Part shown: one piece after another, positions 55,349 through 64,000 of the stretch
How the letters are laid out: each line of letters opens with the position of its first letter
Position numbering within the stretch: the first letter of the stretch is position 1
Assembly: GCA_034509755.1 (NCBI GenBank)
Contig: CM067549.1
Coordinates: 40,065,305 to 40,129,304 of the forward strand
Direction of reading: 5' to 3'
DNA: 64,000 bases
Source: Anisodus tanguticus
Taxonomy: Eukaryota; Streptophyta; Magnoliopsida; Solanales; Solanaceae
Program-made: the position numbers and the translations under genes
The notes under the pieces: model-generated
Databases searched by the model: none
What the model saw: only the letters and a program-made list of their open reading frames with translations
Told to the model about the DNA's origin: nothing

Positions 55349-58300
55349 ATGAATGCTATCATTTGGAATATTAGGGTTGTGAATACAATAGAGGCATTTA
55401 CAAGGTTAATCAAGATGCATTAGAAGTACCAGTTTGGTTTTATAGGGTTACTTGAATTATTTCAAGATGCTGACAAAATTGAAGTTTATAGGAGAGAATT
55501 AGATTACATACTACTATAGTAAACAGTTCAGGGAAGATATGAGCATTTATTGATGACATATTTGAAGTGCAACTCATGGTGGATCATCATTCTTAAGCTA
55601 AAATTGCAAGGGGATCAGGAGGAATTAATAATTACTATGGTGTATGCAAAATATTCACAAGTGGAGAGAAGATTATGGGATTCATTGGAGGACATGGCCA
55701 TGACTATATCACAACCTTGGATGATAGGGGGTGACTTTAATGTTATAGTATTGGAGGAAGAAAAGTATAGAGGATTACCAGTTACAATCACTGAAATCCA
55801 AGATTTTAGAGGTTGCATTCAAAATTGTGGAGTACAGAATTTGGGTTTCACTGGTAGTAAATTCACATGGTGGAATGGGAAAAGTGGAGACGAATATATT
55901 TTCAAGAGGTTGGATAATCAAGCAGTACTAAAAGATATCCGGGGCTGACAATTACTCATTTCATTAGGACATGATCTGATCATTCCCTTATTACTAGCAT
56001 ATTCATGAGAGGTGCTTCAGATTAAGAAGTCTTTTAAGTTCTTGAACTTCTGGGCTACTTATGACTCTTTCATGGATACAGTTAAGGCACAGTGGACAAC
56101 AAATTTCATGGCAAACTCCTTTACTCTTTTTCACCAGAAAATGAAGAAGGTAAAAGAAGCTTTAACTCAATGGAGCAAGGACATTTTTGGCAATATTTTT
56201 CAGGAGATAGAAACATTAGAGGATGTGATAAAGGTACAACCTACTCCAGCTAACAAAAAGAGGCTTCACAAGGTTCAAGAAGATTTGAACAAGTACTTAC
56301 ATTTGGAGGAAGAGCTTTGGAAGAAAAATATTGGTATAGAGTGGTTCAAAGATGGGGATAGAAACACAAAAAATTTTCATGCATGTGTAGGGAAGAAGGA
56401 AAATGTTACAATTGAAGAGAATTCAAGATCACAGTGAAGAATGGGTAGAGTCTAATGAAGAAATAGCAGAGCAGGCAATAAGGATTTAGAGCGAGCAATT
56501 TAGAAAGGAGGAGGATCCTACTGATTTTGAGATTTTATATCATCTTCCAAAATTGATCAATGATTAACAGAATTGCATTATAGGGGATCTCCCAACTGAA
56601 GAATAAGTGAAGAATGTAGTATTCAGCCTAAAAGGAGAAAGACATGGAGGACCATATGGTTTTATTGGGGTTTTCTATCAGAAATGCTGAGAGATAATAA
56701 ATGAAGACATTAGTAATATGGAAAAATCTTTATTTTGTGGAGCTGAACTTCCAAGATTCAATACTCACACTTATTTGGTATTGTTACCTATGAAAGACAT
56801 CACCAATACTTTCTTAGATATGAGACCAATTAGTTTGCGTAATTTTGTCAATATGATCTTCTCAAGGTTAATTCATGAGAGACTGGTAGAAAGTTTTTCT
56901 GATATTGTGTCACTTAACTAAGCTGGTTTTGTGAAAGAAAGTTGAAAGTGTACTTCTCACACATGAGATTATTGCAGATATCAGGTTGAGAACCAAGAAT
57001 GCAAATGTATTCATGAAGTTAGATATGGCAAAAGCCTATGACAGGGTATCTTGGTTATTTTAGGTATTAAGGAAGCTAGGCTTTTCTAAAAAGTTGATTG
57101 GCATAGTATATAGAATTGTCAGTAATAATTGGTATTTTGTGTTAATTAATGGACAACAACAAGGTTTTTCCAGTCCTCAAGGAGGGTAAAACAAAGGGAT
57201 CATTTATTCCCTACCTTGTTTATTCTAACAACATAAGTACTAACAAGGCAGCTCAATGCGTTGCATCAGGTTAGGAAATTCAAGAGTTTTGGAATCCCTA
57301 AATGAAGTCCTAAAGTAAATAATCTAGCATATGCTGATGACATGATTATCTTTTCTTCAGCAGATAAGTTCTCATTACAATTATTTATGGAAGTATTGAA
57401 GAAATATGAAAAGACATCTGGCCAAAAGATCAACAAGGAGAAAAGTTCTATATATATGCATCAAAATGTCCCTGGGGATATGAGCAGTACAGTTGAGATT
57501 GTGACTAGAATTGGTAGGAAGGATATCCCATTTACATATTTGGGTTGTCCAATGTATCACAGTAGAAGGAGGAAGGACTTTTTCAACACTATTCTCTTGA
57601 AAATAATGAATAGATTATAGAGTTGGAAGGGAAATATATCTTTTCGAGAAAGGGATTTTTGATTAAGCATGTTTTACAAAGCATGTCAATCCACCAACTA
57701 ACTGCAGTGAATCCACCTGACTGTGTTATTAAAAAAATGCATAGAATATTTGCTCAATTCTTTTGGAGAAATACAATAGTAGAAAAGAGTAGATATTGGG
57801 CATCATGGTATGACCCATGTCTACCAATCAAGGAAGGGGGTCTAGATTTTAGATCACTTCATGATGTTTATCTAGCTTTATATTGCAATTTTGATGAAAT
57901 TTTAGAATCAAACCATCTTTATGAGTGCTTTTCTAAGTAAAAAATATTGCAAGAAAGATAATACTATTGTGGTACAATGGAAGTATGTGTCTCAGAATTG
58001 GAAGAAGATTTTATAGGTTAGGGATCTGATAGAACATCAAATATGGTGGAAAATTAGAATGGGCAATAAATTTTCTTGGTATGATAATTAGACTGGGATG
58101 GGTGCCATATATCATGTAACTGTAGGGACAGAATATGATGATAAAATTCAGAATGTTTCAGAAATGGTAGAGGAAGGAAAATGGAATATGTGTAAATTGT
58201 CTACTTTACTTCCTACATATATTGTACAACATATCACAAGTACAATACCTCCACCATAGGATTATAGGGGGATGGACAACCATGGTAGATACTAGATATA

Positions 58301-58478
58301 AAAGTGAGTTTACTGTTAAATCTGCCTGGGAATTTGTGAGATTAAGGGGACAACAAATGGAGCATTCAAGTATATGTAGTTGAAAGGGTTGCCTTTTAAA
58401 ATATCATTATTTCTTTGGAGATTTTGGAAGTATAAAGTGCCATTGAGTGATGTTTTGAAAATGATGAACTACTACATG
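55349..58478 (+). pseudogene. L1 ORF2: endonuclease and reverse transcriptase
   Basis: The endonuclease begins MNAIIWNIRVVNTIEAFTRL (55349, then a stop) and includes IITMVYAKYSQVERRLWDSL and WMIGGDFNVIVLEEEKYRGL (55550-55948), with the GGDFN motif intact. The linker has EEELWKKNIGIEWFKDGDRN-type residues (56300-56370). The RT shows FLDMRPISLRNFVNMIFSRL (56820), VFMKLDMAKAYDRVSWL (57010) and the catalytic AYADDMIIF (YADD at 57330-57341). The C-terminal region is LGCPMYHSRRRKDFFNTI and WYDPCLPIKEGGLDFRSL. At least eight breaks occur, so it is dead although both active-site motifs survive. Confidence 0.82.
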
Positions 58479-58480
58479 GT

Positions 58481-58834
58481 ATGCCAGCTACCTCCTTACG
58501 AGCTAAACCATAAAGTCGAGTTTGTCCCCCATTAGCGGTGTTAGTAAACGCCAGTAAACGCCTTACTCGTCCCATTTCCATGAGAATTAGGAGTGTTGTT
58601 TGCATTACCTATAGGTGGATTCTTCACAACAATAGGGGCAAATGAATTATTTCTCTAGCCAGAAGAGTTAGCCATGTCACTCTGCCTCCTCCTACACTCC
58701 CTCTAAACATGGCCTCTTATCCCACGATAATGGCAAATCGATCCTCCCATCCAGATGAATATCAATTTCCACTCTGAGAATACCTGTTCTAATTATTATT
58801 TCTTTGTCCCTATTTACCATATGGAACACTAGCT
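58481..58834 (-). pseudogene. Gypsy gag C-terminal part with zinc knuckle
   Basis: Minus-strand reading near 58750-58700 gives a CxYCG/RGHV-type knuckle (the 'catttatcgtgggataagaggccatg' region) followed by RRRQSDMANSSG. The open frame 58605-58481 then has GNGTSKAFTGVY-like and TANGGQTRLYGLARKEVAG blocks, the gag/protease linker of gypsy elements. Its upstream half lies at 60628-60890; the solo LTR between them splits one gag gene. It is cut on its left by the LINE junction. Confidence 0.65.
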
Positions 58835-60622
58835 TGTCATGAACCCTTTCAGGAATCGTGGTGGCACCTATACTTTTTCACCGGTAGGCGAACCACTCCC
58901 AACTCATTTAACATGATATATGAAGGAAATGCAGAAATATAACAAAATACTTAAATAAGTTATTTAACATAATATAGAAATACGGAACATAAGTCTGAGA
59001 ATCATGATACAACCCCCAAATATCTAGTCAATAATACATGAGCGCTAATACGGATACAAGTCTGAATGAAAGGGCAACATAAGCACAAACTGAATATCAT
59101 AGTCTAAAAGTCTTAAACATGTCTCTAGAACAAAAATAAGGACAAGGCAAGAGTTAGAGCATCCAAGGTGTGCCGGGAGTAGCATCCTCTCCCTGAATAC
59201 TAGAAGTCAACCCGCTCGGACTCAAACTTGAGGTCTTGAACTGGTAGAAGGATCTTTATCTGCATCAAAATAGAATGTATCAAGTGTAGTATGAGTACAT
59301 AAACGTACCCATGTAGGCATCATAGGTGGACAACGATGAAAGATACATAAAAAAGAGATAAATATCAAGTTAACACCAAACAATCCTACACTAAGCAGTT
59401 TCATACCCCAAATAAGTCAAATAGTCCACATAATTGTTCAGAGGATCAATGAGTCACTTTGTTCACATATGGTTTCATAATCATAAGAGTGACCCAGTTC
59501 CAGAAGAATTCAAAAATAATATCTCAAGTATCAAGTGATCAATTAACATCCTCATTTATCCATAAATCACCTAAGTCATCAATTACCAATCCAACACTTA
59601 GTTCATCAATAGATAATCAATAAAATGATGTAGGTATGATATGAATATAATGCATATGTCATGTACCTTTCATCTATAAATAAATTCCAAATTAGTATTT
59701 AAAAGACAACAATGAACATAAGGATGAAATTTTACCTTAAGACGTGATCCAACTGAATTACCCAAGAAAATCCTCCCCAAGTAAGCTTAAGAACCGAGAT
59801 GATGTGTTTGGGAAAGTGCATTGATTTTAGGCATTTAAGAATCTGCCTAACATAGTGATCCTGCACCGGCGGACTCGATCCCGTAGGGGCAGCCTCACCA
59901 CAGTGAAAGAAGTCTACTGAGGTGGAACCCTAAAAATTCCTGCATAGCCTCTAGTACAAGGGAATCTCTACTGAGGCGCCATCACCTCTGCGAGTAAACC
60001 TCCGCAATGGCGAAACTTCGAAACATAATAGGGCCCGCATCTACGAGCCAACCTCTACAGAGGTGGGCCTGCAGAAGTGGCCCAATAGTCACTGGTGCAG
60101 CACACCAAAACCAGCAACTAGAGGATTTCCCAAATCTTCCACCAAATACCCAAAACACTTCCGAGACCCCCTGAACACAAACAAGACACGATCTCCCAAG
60201 GTAAACATTGCTACAAACTCACTCGCGTCCTCGGATTTCCCATTTAACCGAGTTAAGATATATTTTTCTAAAGAATCGCCCACAACCACCAAGTATTCAA
60301 ATTTCATAAATAATACCACAAAGTACATCTGATTATCTCGGGAAGCAAAACATTGACTCAACTAAGTCATAAATGACTCTTCGAAATTACCTGAAGCGAC
60401 GGAACTCAGAAACGAACCCATATACTCAAAAATCAACTTTAAGTCAAACTATTCAACTCTAAAATTCTCTATTTGGGTTTTTCTTCTGAAACTCATGTAA
60501 ATGAACTTTGGGATCCTTGCCACCCATTCCCGCACATCACAAACCTCACATAGAGTCTACGAGAAGCATAAAAATAATAAAATAAGGGTCTTAGGCTAAA
60601 AATGACCGAACATGTCGTTACA
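58835..60622 (-). mobile_element. Solo LTR of the chromodomain-gypsy family, with TSD TAGCT
   Basis: TGTCATGAACCC at 58835 and ...CATGTCGTTACA at 60622 are the ends; TAGCT flanks both sides (58830-58834 and 60623-60627). It is homologous to the LTR at 5460-8388 but lacks about 1.1 kb from its middle, at around 59700. No internal domain is present, so it formed by LTR-LTR recombination or is a single-ended relic. It splits a gag gene of another gypsy copy. Confidence 0.88.
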
Positions 60623-60890
60623 TAGCTTTAGCATGAGCAACAGGCTGTGTAGGTACAAAATACCCTTTTTGTTGTCCTTCATTATATGCACTACTAAAAC
60701 CACCCATTGATCGAGCTTTCTTATTCAGTTCTCTTTCTAATACTTCAGGATTCCTCCAATTGCGTTGTTGTTCAGCAAACCCAACCAAAGATGAAAATAT
60801 GCAAGTAGGGGACATAGTGGCATCCACACATGCAGACTTAATACATGGCACCAAACCACACACAAATCGGCTCAACTTGTGTTTTTAAGT
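60623..60890 (-). pseudogene. Gypsy gag fragment upstream of the solo LTR
   Basis: The open frame 60875-60618 reads MSRFVCGLVPCIKSACVDAT followed by a FSSLVGFAEQ-type helix and VLERELNKKARSMGGFSSAY. The MSRFV-G block and the helix before the knuckle are characteristic of gypsy gag. The downstream knuckle part is at 58481-58834. Confidence 0.65.
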
Positions 60891-61640
60891 AGTGTAACAT
60901 GACGAAGAAACAGATAATAGACTATCTGGCAATGATAGGGATCAACATTTTCCTCTTCTTTAGCACCATCCTTATTACCACCCTCAGAACTATCATGGCT
61001 ACCCTCAACTCTATCTACTTGCTCAACATCATTCACATCATCATATTACACATTAATATCATCTATGATGTCTTTAGTGGTCTCATTTTTAGCTTCTACG
61101 GTTATTTTATTTTGCCATCTCTTTATCTTCTTCACCTTTTTTTCACCAAAGGTTTTTCCTTTACAACAGAATGAGTCATTATCTTTGAGGACTTTCCTCC
61201 TATGCTTCTTACCATGTTTTGAGATCTACATATAAATAATAGAGTATCATTGATCAACGCAATATAAAAAGATAATAATCAATGATAAGTCCAGAAATAG
61301 ATTAAATAGGTCGAGGCAACGCAAAACAACAAACATTATCCCAAACTAGCAAACCCATTCATAAGAAAAAATGATTACCCATCTCAAATATGTGAAAAAA
61401 TAAAACAGAAAAAACACTATCATTCTACTCAACAATAATACAACAAAGAAAAACAAGAAACATTAGTAGCAATATCACATATTTAGAGAAAACACATGCT
61501 AAGTTGAAAAAACAACTTTATCATATTAGGGTTTCTCAAGAATGGAGCTTTGAGAAGAATAAGTTACATATGGAGATTCTAAAGGCAATGGTAGGAAAAA
61601 AAATATTATAGAAGGGGCGCACTTAACAATTAGGGCATGA
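60891..61640. other. Unrecognised region, charged minus-strand frame
   Basis: On the minus strand about 61220-60900 gives a Lys-rich then Asp/Glu-rich peptide (KVKKIKRWQNKITVEAKNET, then SSEGGNKDGAKEEENVDPYH) with one stop. I do not recognise it; low-complexity filler is possible. 61230-61640 is A-rich without a gene. Confidence 0.35.
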
Positions 61641-62092
61641 GCTCTCAGCGCATGATAGCAAGAAATGCAATTGTGAGCGTGAAACTATGGCCCAACATTG
61701 GAAAAATGCGCATGAGTCCGTTAAAACAATGTGGAAGATGATTACACCTGCTAATGGAATTCAGTGGGAGCTTCCTCCTCTCACTTTTGGGAGTTTTCTG
61801 CCATTGCGATATCAAGATATTGAGGAAGTTGGTGAAGACTATAGCTCTGATGGTGATGTTCACCTTGAAACGGTTAAAGCAGACGTGACCCATGTTGTTC
61901 GTTGGCTTTAATTGTCTGAGGCTGGGACTTCTGCGCAACCAACTCCATCAGCTGCAGATGTTGTTCAAGACAATCGTAGTGCACAAATGGGTAAGCCATT
62001 AACCTTTGTACTTCCAATTTAATGTTTATCCTAACTTGCAGGTATCTTTGCAAGATGAGAATTAATTAAATGCTTTAATATTAAGTATTAAG
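61641..62092 (+). other. Short unrecognised frame and spacer
   Basis: 61687-61911 encodes 74 residues (MAQHWKNAHESVKTMWKMIT...) with no family that I know. After its stop, similar-style coding continues for about 30 codons. It could be a fragment of a host exon or of an element. The following 100 bases are AT-rich. Confidence 0.3.
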
Positions 62093-62640
62093 TTGCATGG
62101 TTATGATTATATGCCCCGAACTGAATTTATATGTATATGTTATAGAATTTATTTTAAACCATTATATACTATGAATCCTATGCGCAAAATTATGGATTTT
62201 AAAAATGAAACTATTTTAATAGAAACAAATTTTGGTAAGTTAAAAATTAACACCAGGAGACCTATCAAATGGGAGGAAATTGACTTTCCCAAAGAATGGG
62301 GCATAGAGGGAGTTGCCCTTCCCAAGGGTAATTGTAATACTGATAGTACTCATATTGAACAAACCCCTGATGGAACTGCCAAGCCAAAGTTTTCTGAACC
62401 AAACTACTTGACAAATGATTTTGGTTCAAGATCTACTAGATTTGATGTTTCAAACCGTTCTTATATTTCACCAGCTGATTATATTGTTGGATCTCCATCA
62501 CGAGCTTCTACTTCACATATTCAAGATTTTATAAATTTGCTTGTTGCAGATAATACTGATAGCAATAGAGTTGGTAGGATTATAATTGGTAATGATAATA
62601 TTGCCTGATGAGTTAATGAAGACTCATATATAAATGAGTC
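62093..62640 (+). pseudogene. Endogenous pararetrovirus: movement-protein-like C-terminal part
   Basis: The 171-codon frame 62093-62608 has the layout of the C-terminal part of a caulimovirus-type movement protein: a YRIYFK block, ILIETNFGKLKINT, WEEIDFPKEW, and later a TSHIQDFINLL block as in solanaceous endogenous pararetroviruses. Movement proteins widen plasmodesmata in infecting viruses. The N-terminal half is absent, and the frame's Met lies inside the domain. The identification rests on remembered family layout, and no alignment was run. Confidence 0.55.
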
Positions 62641-64000
62641 AGAGATGGGTTATCCAAGTATTTAATGATGAAATTCCAAATATTGATTTAGTCGGGGATC
62701 GGCCGCACGAAAGAAATCAGTAAAGACTTTTATCAACCTAGATGAGAACCGTTTAAAAAATGGTTTTTTGAAAGTTTTGATAATAGTGAACGATTAGTGC
62801 TTCAAGAGGATTTTTATAAAGATCTCTCTCAAGCTAACACAATTATTTCTTTTGTTCCTTGATTTATGGTTAAGTATGTGGGAGATTATATCTCTGTCTT
62901 AGAAAGAGAGTACAAACTCTCTACTGGGGAGTCGTTAATATTGTTTTCCCTGCACAACAACATTTCCAAATTGAAAAGGATAATAAAATTCTTCATTTTA
63001 CTTCCTTTTCTAAGTTATTTGATGATAATACTGCCTTAGTTACAACTTCGCATATCAATAACATGCTCAAGAAAATAATTACACCAATGTTTATATGAAC
63101 ATATTGGGTGAACAAATTGTTCTTTTGCATAATAGAGTAGAGAAATTGACTTCGGAAATTATAAAGTTGGTTCCTTATTCTAGCCATCATACACCTACAT
63201 CGACTCCTAGCGTGCAGCCTCCATCTGAGATCACAAATTTCAAGTTAAGAGTATACTCAGAACTTGAGCAATTACTAAATGATAAGTTTAAAGGTTTGCG
63301 AATCAACCCTTTAACGAAAGATTATGAGTTAGACCTTTCTGGTGATGATTATAAGCAGAAGATGTCTGATGAGATTAATAACCTAGAAAAATATGCTAGG
63401 AAACATGTACAAAGAATGTACTACTATCCCAGACCCACTCCTCAAGATGTATTATTTGAGGAGCAATAGATTGTTGATAACAATAGCTACAGTGGAAAGA
63501 GTATATATGAATGGAACATAGATGGTTATACAGAGAGACAAATTTATACAGCGGTTCATAGAATGCTTATGCATAGCACAATCTGCAAAGCTAACAGTAA
63601 CACTGACAAAACTGTTGCAGAAATGATATATCAGGATTTACTGGCCAATTGAAAGGCTGGTGGGATCATTATTTGACCCAAGAACAATGTAATAGTATTA
63701 TTAGAGTAGTGAAAACTAAATCAGGTGTAGAACCTACGCAGAATGCGTTATATACCTTAGGGATTAATATTATAAAGCATTTTACTGGAAGATGGTCCGA
63801 GGATAGTGAAAAATATTAGAACCTTACTCTAGAACCTACGATGCAAAACCCTCACCTTATTTAGGTGGTATAAGGATGTTTTCCTTAGCAGAGTCATGGA
63901 ATTACCAGAGTGTAATAGCCCTCATTGGAAGTCCAAGTTTATAGATGGATTACTAGCCCTCTTCGCAGAAAGAGTTAGAAAGTTTCTTAGAAAAGGAGGA
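62641..64000 (+). pseudogene. Endogenous pararetrovirus: coat-protein-like region, runs off window
   Basis: After several stops and frameshifts (62641-63094), a 124-codon frame (63095-63469) begins with a coiled coil (NILGEQIVLLHNRVEKLTSE), then a Pro/Ser/Thr linker and ELEQLLNDKFKGLRINPLTK. From 63500 onward broken frames show a YEWNIDGYTERQIYTAVHRM block, a GWWDHY-like block at 63655 and a WYKDVF-like block near 63875, as in the capsid domain of caulimovirus-type polyproteins. Zinc finger, protease and RT would lie beyond 64000. Multiple stops make this copy inactive. Confidence 0.55.

Larger units (their letters stand above)
53260..58480 (+). mobile_element. L1-type LINE, nearly full length but broken
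   Basis: Two ORF regions in plant L1 order: ORF1 (nucleic-acid-binding, 53266-54470) and ORF2 (endonuclease then reverse transcriptase, 55349-58478). The 3' end is missing: at about 58480 the sequence changes abruptly to minus-strand gypsy gag, so no poly(A) tail is seen. Confidence 0.8.

Noticed and set aside
60899..61174. 91-codon hydrophobic plus-strand frame as a small membrane protein
   Set aside because: The opposite strand is a charged Lys/Asp/Glu-rich stretch; the hydrophobicity is a complement effect and there is no family support.

Overview
This window is plant nuclear DNA, most likely from an asterid and probably Solanaceae. The evidence is the density and type of repeats: Ty1/copia and Ty3/gypsy elements primed from tRNA-like sites, Stowaway-type MITEs with CTCCCTCCG ends, RTE- and L1-type LINE remains, and a degraded caulimovirus-like insertion. 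It also carries a clade III (vinorine-synthase-like) BAHD acyltransferase gene. The organism call is inference. I see no bacterial operon, CRISPR array, rRNA gene or convincing tRNA gene.

Only one ordinary host gene looks intact: a 444-codon intronless BAHD acyltransferase on the + strand (49251-50585). It lies between a MITE just upstream and a retrotransposon LTR fragment just downstream. Nearly everything else is transposable-element sequence in various states of decay, much of it nested.

Layout. 1-1652 is the end of a gypsy LTR holding an array of palindromic ~31 bp units. 1690-1873 is a MITE end. 2037-3765 is a broken gypsy pol (+), followed by an LTR-like stretch with a TATA box (3890-4650) and an unrecognised C-rich stretch. 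5460-11990 is a chromodomain gypsy element on the - strand: 3' LTR, then integrase, RNase H, RT and protease read backwards. 12960-26850 is a large Tat-lineage gypsy element on the - strand. Its gag, protease, RT and RNase H lie at 22.4-26.5 kb and its integrase at 16.0-17.09 kb, and a decayed coiled-coil ORF runs antisense downstream at 13.0-14.7 kb. Between RNase H and integrase an LTR inserted with a 5-bp target duplication. The left junction of that insertion was later amplified into a tandem array of ~716 bp units (16787-20582). The Tat 5' leader and LTR lie at 26.55-27.6 kb.

27.6-29.8 kb is AT-rich with a 25-base poly(C) run. 29805-38086 is a complete copia element (-) with ~1.5 kb LTRs and an initiator-Met-type primer site. 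38556-43623 is a second complete copia element (-) with ~250 bp LTRs. 43866-44131 is a CACTA-like MITE. 44.5-45.95 kb is LTR-related sequence. 46047-46721 is a 5'-truncated RTE LINE. 47037-47913 is a Stowaway-like element interrupted by a retroposon. Then come the BAHD gene, a Tat LTR fragment (50.8-51.49 kb), another LTR (51489-53.2 kb) and an L1-type LINE (53.26-58.48 kb, +). A gypsy gag fragment (-) split by a solo LTR fills 58.48-60.9 kb. The window ends in a degraded endogenous pararetrovirus (62.09-64.0 kb, +) that runs off the right edge.

These genes do not form a pathway. The window records successive insertions, and most coding parts are broken by stop codons and frameshifts. The most unusual structure is the tandem amplification of a chimeric retrotransposon junction, which has short inverted patches at its unit borders. 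I found no evidence of a new functional system.
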